This document shows, piece by piece, positions 9,675-17,971 of a stretch of 64,000 bases of DNA; position 1 is the stretch's first letter, and each line of letters starts with the position of its first letter. Source of the DNA: Pseudanabaena galeata CCNP1313 (GTDB lineage: Bacteria > Cyanobacteriota > Cyanobacteriia > Pseudanabaenales > Pseudanabaenaceae); contig NZ_CP112876.1 in assembly GCF_029910235.1 (NCBI RefSeq), forward strand, positions 62,001 to 126,000, given 5' to 3'. A program made the translations under genes and the position numbers. The notes under the pieces were generated by a model. The model searched no databases. It saw nothing but the letters and a program-made list of their open reading frames with translations, and was not told the DNA's origin.

Positions 9675-10592
9675 ATGACAGTTCATCAATTTGATAATTT
9701 ATTCCCAATCAAAAAACTTGACGATTTAATTCGTCCTTTTATTGTGCCACCAGAACGAAAAATTTCTCTTGCCAACGACTATGATCCCGATTACAAAGCC
9801 GATCACCTCAAAAAGTCGAAAGCTAAAGGTCAATTAAAAGAAGGTATTAAAGCCTTAGCTGAATATCAGGATGTTCTCTACGCCCAAAACACCCATGCTG
9901 TGCTAATTATCTTTCAGGCTATGGATGCGGCTGGTAAAGACAGCACGATTAAACACGTAATGTCAGGTATTAATCCTCAAGGATGTCAGGTGCATAGCTT
10001 TAAAGCTCCATCGATAGAAGAGTTAAATCATGGCTATTTGTGGCGATGTTCTAAGGCTTTACCCGAAAGAGGGAAAATTGGGATTTTTAATCGATCTTAT
10101 TATGAAGAAATCTTAGTAACAAGAGTGCATCCAGAAATCCTAGAGCAGCGACCGCTCTCTGTCAGTTTAATTGACAATGATATTTGGAATCGCCGCTTTG
10201 AAGAAATCAACAATTTTGAGAAGTATCTGGTCGATAATGGAACGATCATTCTTAAGTTTTTCCTCAATGTATCCAAAGAGGAGCAGAAAGAACGTTTTCT
10301 CGAACGGATTAATCGCCCTGAAAAGAATTGGAAATTTTCAGTAAATGATGCGAAAGCGCGGAGCTTTTGGGATGACTACATGAGTGTCTATGAGGATATG
10401 TTCAATCACACCAGTACAAAATATGCTCCTTGGTACATCATCCCCGCCGATCGCAAATGGTTTACGCGGCTGGTCGTAGCTGGCATTATTTATACCAAGT
10501 TGCAAGAATTGGATCTCAAGTATCCAAAGGTCAGTAAAGAAAAACATCAAGAACTTTTAGATGCAAAAAAAATTCTGGAGATCCAGAAATAA
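9675..10592 (+). CDS. ppk2: Polyphosphate kinase 2 family protein
   Basis: 305 residues from ATG 9675. A TTG at 9630 would add 15 unlikely residues, whereas VHQFDNLFPIKKLDDLIRPF fits the family start. The P-loop-like FQAMDAAGKDSTIKHVMSG, the NRSYYEEILVTRVHPE region and the lid arginines around ERFLERINRPEKNWKFS mark PPK2, which transfers phosphate between polyphosphate and nucleoside mono- or diphosphates. Which class (NDP or NMP kinase) it is cannot be settled here. It follows phosphoketolase and a pseudogene on the same strand, with its own 100-bp leader. Confidence 0.92.
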   Translation: MTVHQFDNLFPIKKLDDLIRPFIVPPERKISLANDYDPDYKADHLKKSKAKGQLKEGIKALAEYQDVLYAQNTHAVLIIFQAMDAAGKDSTIKHVMSGINPQGCQVHSFKAPSIEELNHGYLWRCSKALPERGKIGIFNRSYYEEILVTRVHPEILEQRPLSVSLIDNDIWNRRFEEINNFEKYLVDNGTIILKFFLNVSKEEQKERFLERINRPEKNWKFSVNDAKARSFWDDYMSVYEDMFNHTSTKYAPWYIIPADRKWFTRLVVAGIIYTKLQELDLKYPKVSKEKHQELLDAKKILEIQK

Positions 10593-10603
10593 GAATGAAA
10601 GTT

Positions 10604-10841
10604 GGTTAACTAAGATCTTGCACGATTCTGGGTAGGGGTTGCAAAAGAGTAAAAATGTGAAAGAAAGGGCATAGCAGTAATTTAAATAACGATTATGAAA
10701 AGCATCGTTAAGCACGCCCAATGACTAGTTTATGCCCTAATGTGTCTGATGCCAAGTGTGTATCAAATAGCGAGTCTCAATGCAATATTGGGGGTATTTA
10801 TCGAAGTCCTAGAACGACTAACTCACAAATTTATTTTATGA
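10604..10841 (+). pseudogene. 5' remnant of an insertion sequence with transposase start
   Basis: This stretch matches, at roughly three-quarters identity by eye, the reverse complement of 28975-28710. From ATG 10695 the frame reads MKSIVKHAQ, a stop, then LVYALMCLMPSVYQ, which resembles the N-terminus of a cyanobacterial transposase. The part before it (AAGATCTTGCAC...) would be the IS end. No catalytic domain remains. It lies 120 bp before the SBP gene and may supply part of its upstream region. Confidence 0.55.
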
Positions 10842-10960
10842 GTCAAATGAATTCTCTTATGTATCAAACTCTCTCTAGAACAGGATTTGTATCTACATTT
10901 ACAGATAGGCAGTGATCATCCTGAATTAATAGAGAAGAAAGAAATACAAGAGTGTTTGTC

Positions 10961-12427
10961 ATGAATGTAAAGCTGCCCTCTCGTAGAAGATTTTTATTTT
11001 CTATCTCATTGTTTTCTTTGAGTTTAATCACAGCCTGTAGCAGTAGTGTTGTCAGTAATCCGACTGATCAAGCTAGTTCTTCAGGCAACAAAAAAGTAAT
11101 TCGGATTGCGATCGCAACTCAAGATCAAACCATTAATACTGCGACAGGCGGCCCCGTTATTCGGGAAGAAAAGCTTCTTGAAAAGTATTTGCCGACGACA
11201 GGTAAATATGAGAATGTCGAATACAAAATTGAATGGTCGAGCCATACATCTGGCCCCCCAATTAATAACAAGATGTTGGCTAATCAAGTTGACATTGGCA
11301 TGATGGGTGACTTTCCCTTAGTCATCAATATGAATACATTCAGAGACAAAGGTGCTGGAATTAATAGTATTTATATTGCTACCCTATCCTATGGTGCAAC
11401 TGGAGCAGGCAATGCGGTCATGGTTCCCAAGGATAGTCCGATCAAGAGCATTGCGGATTTAAGAGGAAAGCAAGTCTCAGTTCCCTTTGGCTCGGCAGCG
11501 CACGGTATGTTGTTGGGCGCTTTAAAGAAGGAAGGGATTAATCCTGAGACTGAAGTCAAGCTAGTCAGCCAAGCACCTGAAGTTGGCGGTACGAGTTTGA
11601 AGACTAATCAGATTGATGCCCATGCTAACTTTGTACCCTTTGGTGAGCTATTCCCTTTACGCGGTTTTGCCCGTAAGATCTTTGATGGTGCGGAGTTAGG
11701 CGTACCCACATTTCACGGTGTCGTAGTGCGTTCTGACTTTGCCAAAGAGCATCCTGAACTAGTTGTTGCTTACCTAAAGGCTCTCTTGGCAGCTAATCAA
11801 ATGGTGCGCGAACAGCCTGAAGCGATCGCTGCAAAAATGGAGAAGTGGACAAGCGTAGAAAAAGAAGCTGTCTATATGTTCATTGGACCCAATGGTTTAC
11901 AGCAAATCAGTCCTGCAATTCTTCCTGTCCATTTAGAAGCGATGACCAACAGCATCAATACCCTCAAGCAACTCGGTAGAATGGATGCCAAGGTTGATGC
12001 TGCGGAAATCACGAAGCTCACCGATGACAGCTACTTAAAACTTGCTGCCAAAGAAATGGGGCTGAACTATGACGAAATGATAGCCAAGGCAGAAAAGTTC
12101 CCAATTTCTGGTGAAGATGCGGAAACCAAGCAAGCAATTACTGAGCCGAAACTAGCGGCACAGGTTTGGGTTGAGGGTGAAGAGAAGATCAGAAACTTCG
12201 CTTCTATCAAAAATATGGTAACGGCAGTGTCAAAACTGAAAGCTGAAGGCAAACAAGCCAAAAGCACTGTGTTTGTGCATGATTTCAACAAAGGCTGGAA
12301 ATTACTAGCTGCAAATTCCTTCTTTGTGCGTAAAGGTGATGATATTGCCGCATTCCTGACTGAAAAGGATGCTCTAGCCTATGCAGCAAGCCAAGGTGCT
12401 CAGGTTCTCTCCTTTGACGCGCTCTAG
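10961..12427 (+). CDS. ABC transporter substrate-binding lipoprotein (sulfonate/nitrate type) with NosL-like C-terminal domain
   Basis: 488 residues from ATG 10961, with AGAAGAAAG upstream. RRRFLFSISLFSLSLITACSS is a lipoprotein signal with lipobox Cys26. Residues about 50-340 are an NMT1/SsuA-like periplasmic binding fold (VDIGMMGDFPLVINMN, DLRGKQVSVPFGSAAHGMLL, IDAHANFVPFGELFP). The last 60 residues (STVFVHDFNKGWKLL, FFVRKGDDIAAFLTEKDALA, ending QGAQVLSFDAL) look like the C-terminal half of the NosL copper lipoprotein. That fusion is unusual, and I see no NosL copper ligands. The permease and ATPase genes follow. The LysR regulator at 15647 carries a homologous binding domain. The ligand is unknown; a sulfonate-like anion is the best guess from context. 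Confidence 0.85.
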   Translation: MNVKLPSRRRFLFSISLFSLSLITACSSSVVSNPTDQASSSGNKKVIRIAIATQDQTINTATGGPVIREEKLLEKYLPTTGKYENVEYKIEWSSHTSGPPINNKMLANQVDIGMMGDFPLVINMNTFRDKGAGINSIYIATLSYGATGAGNAVMVPKDSPIKSIADLRGKQVSVPFGSAAHGMLLGALKKEGINPETEVKLVSQAPEVGGTSLKTNQIDAHANFVPFGELFPLRGFARKIFDGAELGVPTFHGVVVRSDFAKEHPELVVAYLKALLAANQMVREQPEAIAAKMEKWTSVEKEAVYMFIGPNGLQQISPAILPVHLEAMTNSINTLKQLGRMDAKVDAAEITKLTDDSYLKLAAKEMGLNYDEMIAKAEKFPISGEDAETKQAITEPKLAAQVWVEGEEKIRNFASIKNMVTAVSKLKAEGKQAKSTVFVHDFNKGWKLLAANSFFVRKGDDIAAFLTEKDALAYAASQGAQVLSFDAL

Positions 12428-12485
12428 TAATTTGCTAATACAGAACAAAAACTTGGTGATGCTTATATTAGGCTTACCTAATCCA

Positions 12486-12520
12486 TGACTATGTAACGCG
12501 CTTTGCGCGTTACATAGTCA
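12486..12520. terminator. Perfect palindrome, 16-bp arms, loop TTT
   Basis: TGACTATGTAACGCGC - TTT - the exact reverse complement, lying between the SBP stop and the permease start. It has a GC-TTT-GC apex. It could damp read-through inside the transporter operon so that SBP is made in excess over permease. There is no strong U-run. Confidence 0.6.
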
Positions 12521-12552
12521 TCTCTATTAACTTAATATTGTGGAGATGATCG

Positions 12553-13443
12553 ATGTCTAACATCCCTTCTGAGCGATCGCTACCTATCGAATTTTGGAAT
12601 AGTTTTAGTTTGTCCCTCAAAAGTTTATTCGGACGCTCATCGGATGTGGTGAAAGAGCCATTTTCGGCACGCAAGCGTAATCAACTATTCAGAAGAATAC
12701 TATCCATAGTTTTATTTTTCGGTGTTTGGCAAATCCTTTGTATGGTGAAGTTTAATTTCTGGATTAACTTTTCCTTCTTGCCATCGCCCATAGAAGTATC
12801 AGAAGCGACGGTCAAGTTTTTCTCGACCAATGCCATGATTCATATTCAATCCAGTGTAATTCGGGTCTTGGCTGGTTATTTCTTTGCCACTATTTTAGGA
12901 GTAGGTTTAGGGATTTTGATTGGTTGGTTTCAGAAATTAGAGGATCTCGTATTTCTGCCATTAGAATTACTACGTCCAATTCCTGCGGTAGCTTGGATTC
13001 CCTTAGCAATTCTCATGTTTCCTGATGCTGAGTCGGGCATGATTTACATTACCTTTATCGGTGCATTTTTCCCGATTTTGATTAGTACGATTAAGGGAGT
13101 AGAGGGAGTGGATATGCTGCTTTTACGGGTTGGTCAATGTTTAGGGGCAGGACAATGGTATGTATTTAAAGATATTGTTGTGCCAGGGGCGATGCCTAGT
13201 ATTGCTAGCGGTTTGGTCATTGGCATGGGAAATTGCTGGTTTTGCTTGGTAACGGCGGAAATTTTGGCAGGTCGTTATGGCATTGGTTATATCACTTGGG
13301 AATCCTATGTTACCTCCAACTATCCACCGATTGTCATGGGTATGTTGATGATTGGTTTGATGGGTTCTCTTAGTTCTTGTTTAGTTGAGCGTTTAATTCA
13401 TTTGCTGATGCCTTGGCGCGTTACCAAAAAGAAAACTGCTTAA
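12553..13443 (+). CDS. ABC transporter permease, SsuC/TauC/NrtB type
   Basis: 296 residues with about six membrane segments (for example ILSIVLFFGVWQILCMV, VLAGYFFATILGVGLGILIG, GMIYITFIGAFFPILIST). The EAA-type cytoplasmic loop is LGAGQWYVFKDIVVPGAMPSIASG, the contact to the ATPase. It would form the inner-membrane channel for the ligand delivered by the lipoprotein upstream. The N-terminus has about 50 extra cytoplasmic residues. GTGGAG precedes the ATG. The ATPase gene follows after 63 bp. Confidence 0.92.
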   Translation: MSNIPSERSLPIEFWNSFSLSLKSLFGRSSDVVKEPFSARKRNQLFRRILSIVLFFGVWQILCMVKFNFWINFSFLPSPIEVSEATVKFFSTNAMIHIQSSVIRVLAGYFFATILGVGLGILIGWFQKLEDLVFLPLELLRPIPAVAWIPLAILMFPDAESGMIYITFIGAFFPILISTIKGVEGVDMLLLRVGQCLGAGQWYVFKDIVVPGAMPSIASGLVIGMGNCWFCLVTAEILAGRYGIGYITWESYVTSNYPPIVMGMLMIGLMGSLSSCLVERLIHLLMPWRVTKKKTA

Positions 13444-13506
13444 TATTAAGGATTTAATTTTGTTCCAAGTTTTTTTGTAACTGACATATAGCAAGGATTT
13501 ACGTTA

Positions 13507-14328
13507 ATGGCAAAGTTGCTCGAAAATAATCTGCGATCGCAGGTTAAAGGGTTAGTAGAGGTTGAGAATCTATCGGTAGGTTTTCGGCGCAAGGGAGTAT
13601 TTACTTCAGTTTTAGATAACATCAACTTTACGATTCAACCTGGGGAATTTATTTGTCTGCTCGGTCCCTCTGGCTGTGGTAAATCAACGATCTTGAATAC
13701 GATCGCAGGATTTATCAAGCCTTCTGTGGGTAATGTGTTGGTTGATTATCAAAGAATTATTAAACCAGGGGCCGATCGCGGTTTTGTATTTCAGCAATAT
13801 TCGCTTCTACCTTGGAAAACGACCTTCCAAAATGTGGAATTTGGGCTGAAGGTGCGAGGTGTACCTAAGGATGAACGCAAAGAACTTGTTGATTACTATT
13901 TAAATCGAGTGGGCTTGTCCAAATATCGCCATGCCTTTCCCTATCAGATGTCGGGGGGGATGCAACAGAGAGCGAGTATCATTCGCGCCTTAGTCAATTC
14001 GCCTTCGGTATTGCTGATGGATGAGCCTTTTGCCGCCCTAGATGCCCAAACCCGTCACATGATGCAGGAGCTATTGCTAGATATTTGGCAAGATTTAAAA
14101 TCTACGGTAGTGTTTGTGACCCATGATATTGAGGAAGCTGTATTTTTAAGCGATCGCATTTTTGTGATGGGGGTTAATCCTGGACATATTAAAACGATGG
14201 TCAATATTGATCTAGAACGTCCCCGCCATGTCGATTTAATGCTCACTCCCGAATTTATGCAACTCAATCGTCATGTATTCGACCTGATTCGTGAGGAGAC
14301 TTTAAAAAGTATGGCATTTGAGGATTAA
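13507..14328 (+). CDS. ABC transporter ATP-binding protein, SsuB/TauB/NrtD type
   Basis: 273 residues with Walker A GPSGCGKST, Q-loop FQQYSLLPWKT, signature MSGGMQQRASIIRA, Walker B VLLMDEPFAALD and switch His in VTHDIEEAVFLSDR. These are the features of the nitrate/sulfonate/taurine importer branch. It supplies energy to the permease upstream. No extra regulatory domain is present, unlike nitrate transporter NrtC. Confidence 0.94.
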   Translation: MAKLLENNLRSQVKGLVEVENLSVGFRRKGVFTSVLDNINFTIQPGEFICLLGPSGCGKSTILNTIAGFIKPSVGNVLVDYQRIIKPGADRGFVFQQYSLLPWKTTFQNVEFGLKVRGVPKDERKELVDYYLNRVGLSKYRHAFPYQMSGGMQQRASIIRALVNSPSVLLMDEPFAALDAQTRHMMQELLLDIWQDLKSTVVFVTHDIEEAVFLSDRIFVMGVNPGHIKTMVNIDLERPRHVDLMLTPEFMQLNRHVFDLIREETLKSMAFED

Positions 14329-14416
14329 TTGGCTAATTTGAATATTAACTCTGTTATGGAACAATGGATAGAACCACGAAAATCCTTGATCAGAGTAACC
14401 TTTAAGACTTCCAATC

Positions 14417-14572
14417 TAAGAAACCATTTAAGAAATACTTTTCTACGGTCAAAGACTCTAAGAGATCCCCCTCAATCCCCCTTAAAAAGGGGGAAGAAGA
14501 GAGTTTAATTGATTCTCCCCCCTTTCGTAAGGGGGGCTGGGGGGGAGCTAGACAATTCTTAAATGGGTTCTA
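14417..14572 (+). repeat. Palindromic element, family G, copy 1
   Basis: The terminal repeats AAGAAACCATTTAAGAA and TTCTTAAATGGGTTCT bracket a centre of CCCCCTCAATCCCCCTT and its complement. A close copy sits at 15457-15600, on the other side of the Crp-type gene. Cores of the same family occur at 22218 and 39466-39670. Confidence 0.75.
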
Positions 14573-14652
14573 AAATAGTTGATAGTCCTAGATTGGACTA
14601 AAAGACTTCTTGAGCTTATTCCCCCACAGGTCTATTTGTACCTTACGCTTTT

Positions 14653-15282
14653 ATGGCATATACGTTCTCAAGCTTTGATCTTAATTCCACAAATTCTGTA
14701 ACCGATTGGCGGCGATCGCTCGAAGAAATTTATCGTGGTCACACCATGCACACTTACAAGAGGGGACAAATTATTCCCATGTATCCTCATAAAGTTTGGG
14801 TGGTTTGTCGTGGTGTTGTGCAACTAAATACCTTGCATCCGTCAGGTGATGAAGTTTTGGTTGGCTTAGCAATGCAAGCTATGCCCTTTGGCTTACCATT
14901 AACTAATCTAGAACCTTATCAAGCGATTTCCCTATCAGATGTTGACTTGATACAGTTTACCTTGATTGAGCTAGAACAATCGCCGCAACTTTATCATGGC
15001 ATTTTGCAACATCTCAATCGTCGCCTTCAGCAAACGGAAGCTTTGCTAGCGCTAGTTAGTAATAAACGGGTAGAAGAGCGTCTCCGCCAAATCCTACTTC
15101 TGCTCAAGCAGGAAGTTGGCATTCCTGTTGATGGTGGAACTCGCCTGACTGTACGTTTTACACACCAGCACCTTGCTAGTGCCATTAGCAGCACTCGTGT
15201 CACAGTCACTAGAGCCATGAAATTATTACAAGATGAAGGATGGTTAAAAATTGATCGCGATCGCTATATCGTTCTTACATAA
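14653..15282 (+). CDS. Crp/Fnr-family transcription regulator (CysR/NtcA-like)
   Basis: 209 residues. The N-terminal part (about 25-120) is a cyclic-nucleotide-binding-like beta roll that lacks a clear cAMP-binding Arg/Ser signature. The C-terminal winged helix reads RFTHQHLASAISSTRVTVTRAMKLL, very close to the recognition helix pattern of cyanobacterial NtcA and CysR. In cyanobacteria CysR controls sulfate uptake, so a regulator of this kind between a sulfonate-type transporter and an AprA-like enzyme fits sulfur control. A role in nitrogen control cannot be excluded. Two family G elements flank the gene. Confidence 0.85.
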   Translation: MAYTFSSFDLNSTNSVTDWRRSLEEIYRGHTMHTYKRGQIIPMYPHKVWVVCRGVVQLNTLHPSGDEVLVGLAMQAMPFGLPLTNLEPYQAISLSDVDLIQFTLIELEQSPQLYHGILQHLNRRLQQTEALLALVSNKRVEERLRQILLLLKQEVGIPVDGGTRLTVRFTHQHLASAISSTRVTVTRAMKLLQDEGWLKIDRDRYIVLT

Positions 15283-15350
15283 AAACAGAGGAGCAAAGTG
15301 TCTGTTTTTCATTTCTTGAGAAAAACAAGAGCGGTATATTAAATTATACC

Positions 15351-15383
15351 AAAACATAAAATGGCATAGCCATTTTATGTTTT
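15351..15383. terminator. Perfect palindrome after the Crp-type gene, 15-bp arms, loop ATA
   Basis: AAAACATAAAATGGC - ATA - exact complement ending TTTT. The A-tract and T-tract arms could act as a bidirectional terminator. The apex is GC-ATA-GC. Confidence 0.6.
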
Positions 15384-15456
15384 TAAAACCCTTACTGCAT
15401 TTGGCTTTTAATTCACGAAACTGTTGTCACACTTTTGTGAATTGGTATTACAGGCT

Positions 15457-15600
15457 TAAGAATCCATTTAAGAATTACTTTCTGCGGTTAAAAGCTTTAA
15501 GAGATCCCCCTCAATCCCCCTTAAAAAGGGGGAAGAATTTAATTCTCTCCCCTTTTTAAGGGGGGCTGGGGGGATCTAGACAATTCTTAAATGGTTTCTA
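15457..15600 (+). repeat. Palindromic element, family G, copy 2
   Basis: The terminal repeats AAGAATCCATTTAAGAA and TTCTTAAATGGTTTCT enclose the same CCCCCTCAATCCCCCTT core and its complement. It is in the same orientation as copy 1 at 14417, with the Crp-type gene between them. Confidence 0.75.
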
Positions 15601-15602
15601 AA

Positions 15603-15647
15603 ATAGTAAAGAAATGACAGCGCGAAGCGCTGTCATTTCTTTACTAT
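15603..15647. terminator. Perfect palindrome at the 3' end of the LysR-SBP gene, 21-bp arms, loop GAA
   Basis: ATAGTAAAGAAATGACAGCGC - GAA - exact complement. It touches the stop codon of the reverse-strand LysR-SBP gene and lies between two converging genes, so a bidirectional terminator role is likely. Confidence 0.65.
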
Positions 15648-17647
15648 CAAGAGTGGTAGGTTTGCTTGAGAAATTCTGGCTGAATCCAGCGATCAAGATT
15701 AATTTTGGTGAGGGTTTCGTTATTAGGAATCTTGCTGAGGTGGTCAATATGCAATTTCAGCCAGTCGGGACGGATTACAGTTTCCGAAAAGAATCGTGCT
15801 GTTTGTTCAGGATGGTAAGAACCATTGAGAATCTCAGTTACTAAATCTAGATCCAAACGAGTCCATTGAGCCACCTGAGCAGGAGCTGAAGGCGTGTTGT
15901 CATACCAATATTGGGCAGCCTTAAGGGATTGTAAATAGGCAATCACAACTTCAGGATAGCGATCGGCGAGGTCATGATTGACAACAACACCATAAAAGGA
16001 TGGCAGAATATCGAGATTGCCATCAGCGAGATAGCGAAATTTTCCACAACGGCAAGCGACATCATGGAAAGGTGCGAAATGAGCATAGCTATCGGCTAAA
16101 TGTAAGGGAAAGTTAAAGCCACGAATCGCTTGAATATGTTCAAGGGAGATTAATTCCACCTGATCTAGTAGGTTTGCCGCCTGTAGCGATCGCATCACCA
16201 TGCCATGTGCCGAAGACCGTAATGGCACAGCAATATTTTGCCCCCGCAGATCGGTGATCGTTTCTACTTTTGATTGATGTGGCACGATGAAGGCATTGCC
16301 AGAACCATCGGGATTACTAGACACAAAGCTGACTAAACGAGTGTTGTACTGAGCTGTCTCAGGATTTGGCAAAGCACTCAGTAGTAATGGATAGTCCCCC
16401 AAAATGCCAATATTCAATGTTCCAGAATCTAGCCCCGTCACAATTGGTGAACCCGTCGCAAAATTTTGCCATTCAATCTGAAACTGGATGCCACTGTAGC
16501 GCCCATCCTTGGGTAAAAAATGAGATAGCAACTGCAAACGCTGAATAATTAGCCCTGCCGTCACCGAGGGAATGGTGCCATTTTGAATACCAATCGAGAG
16601 GGTGAGCGTTTCAGGTCGATTGCTATTAGCGGTACGTAGTGCGAAACTAGGCGATCGCATTTGCATCGCATTATTAACATTAGTACTAATATCTACTTGT
16701 TGATGTTCTTGAAGTAATTTTACTAATTTTTGTGTAGGTGTGAGATCTACAGTCCCCCGTGACAATTTAGGTAATTTATGATCATTTAAGTCATTAATCT
16801 CGCTAATTCCCTTAGGAGTTAGTAAAAAGACACTGCCTGACAAAGCAAATTCTTGCAAAGAAATTGCGATCAAGTTCCCAGCTTGACATTCCAACTGGAA
16901 TTCAAAATTAGAAGCAAAGCCCAAATATGCTCCTTGAGTCATATAGGTTCGCATGAGACTGGATGTGTCTACAGTTTCCACATCAGAAAAATCGCTAAGA
17001 GATAGCCCAATTTCTGTCAAGCGTGATTCCAAAACCTTACGGCTAGGGGCTTCAGAATTCATTAACACCCAAGGATGATGCTTTAAATCGCTAAGGCTAA
17101 GCCACTTTTTGTGGGCGAGGGGGTGATGAGCAGACACAAACAGCGAGTAGCGAATTGACGCGATCGCGATCGAAGAAATTTCGGCAACATCGGCAAAATT
17201 AATATCGGAGAAGCCAATATCAATCTCATTATTAATGATGCTCCGATATAACAACTCGACAGAATCAAAAATATTACATTGGATTTGTAAATTTGGATAC
17301 TTTTGTCGGTACGCAAATAGTTTTGTTGGCAGCCATCCATTACCTATTTCTGAAGTACAACCAATTTTAATTATTCCAGATTTACCCTTTTTTATATGCT
17401 CAATTTCCTGCAATAAATCGTTTTCTAGATCGATTAGTTTAGGACCATTTTCAAGAAGGAATTCTCCCACATCTGTAAGCTGGATTTTGCGCCCCAGTCG
17501 ATGAAATAATGGAGTACCCAACTCTGTTTCTAGAGATTTGATTTTAGCGCTAACTGCTGGTTGCGTAAGGTTTAAAACATCAGATGCCTCCGTAAAACTT
17601 AAATGCCGAGCCACTTCAAGAAATACACGAATTTGATAAACTTCCAT
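15647..17647 (-). CDS. LysR-type regulator fused to an SsuA-like binding-protein domain
   Basis: 666 residues, about twice a normal LysR regulator. Residues 1-65 are the LysR winged helix (VARHLSFTEASDVLNLTQPA, VSAKIKSLETELGTPLFHRL). Residues about 90-300 are the usual effector domain (IIKIGCTSEIGNGWLPTKLF). From about 345 to the end a second periplasmic-binding fold appears. It is clearly related to the SBP at 10961: compare LNIGILGDYPLLLSALP, DLRGQNIAVPLRSSAHGMV and SYAHFAPFHDVA with that protein. There is no signal peptide, so it would sense a ligand in the cytoplasm. It is divergent from the AprA-like gene, with a dyad at 17783 between them. It probably controls that gene and perhaps the transporter. 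Confidence 0.9.
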   Translation of the reverse strand: MEVYQIRVFLEVARHLSFTEASDVLNLTQPAVSAKIKSLETELGTPLFHRLGRKIQLTDVGEFLLENGPKLIDLENDLLQEIEHIKKGKSGIIKIGCTSEIGNGWLPTKLFAYRQKYPNLQIQCNIFDSVELLYRSIINNEIDIGFSDINFADVAEISSIAIASIRYSLFVSAHHPLAHKKWLSLSDLKHHPWVLMNSEAPSRKVLESRLTEIGLSLSDFSDVETVDTSSLMRTYMTQGAYLGFASNFEFQLECQAGNLIAISLQEFALSGSVFLLTPKGISEINDLNDHKLPKLSRGTVDLTPTQKLVKLLQEHQQVDISTNVNNAMQMRSPSFALRTANSNRPETLTLSIGIQNGTIPSVTAGLIIQRLQLLSHFLPKDGRYSGIQFQIEWQNFATGSPIVTGLDSGTLNIGILGDYPLLLSALPNPETAQYNTRLVSFVSSNPDGSGNAFIVPHQSKVETITDLRGQNIAVPLRSSAHGMVMRSLQAANLLDQVELISLEHIQAIRGFNFPLHLADSYAHFAPFHDVACRCGKFRYLADGNLDILPSFYGVVVNHDLADRYPEVVIAYLQSLKAAQYWYDNTPSAPAQVAQWTRLDLDLVTEILNGSYHPEQTARFFSETVIRPDWLKLHIDHLSKIPNNETLTKINLDRWIQPEFLKQTYHS

Positions 17648-17782
17648 GGTAGTTACAACAAAAGTAGGATGATCTATCTGTAATGATTTTACCTAATGGT
17701 ACATTCTATTGATTCAATGAATTTATCAGTCTATAAAATACCTCGATAAACTAACCCTGAAATCCATTGCATAATGAAGTCA

Positions 17783-17816
17783 AGAAATGCAATACAAACT
17801 GTATTGTTGCATTTCT
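17783..17816. promoter_or_regulatory. 34-bp dyad between divergent LysR-SBP and AprA-like genes; candidate operator
   Basis: The outer arms AGAAATGCAA / TTGCATTTCT and inner arms CAATACA / TGTATTG overlap in one dyad, 136 bp from the LysR start and 155 bp from the AprA-like start. LysR regulators usually bind such AT-rich dyads in the divergent promoter. The rest of the 324-bp gap holds no other clear signal. No binding is shown. Confidence 0.5.
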
Positions 17817-17971
17817 GAAAGGGATTAAATAGATCTCAATGAACATAGTTCTCTAAAATTCGCTTGCAGTCATTTTGTCTGTATTGTTAGCAACATTTTA
17901 CGAACAAATATTCAAGTGATTTTTCCCATGATTCAGGTTCGACTTTCTTTAGAAACGAGGAGGATTTCAAA

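Noticed and set aside
10721-10915. 64-residue frame before the SBP gene
   Set aside because: It lies over the IS remnant in another frame; the homologous copy at 28.8 kb does not keep it.
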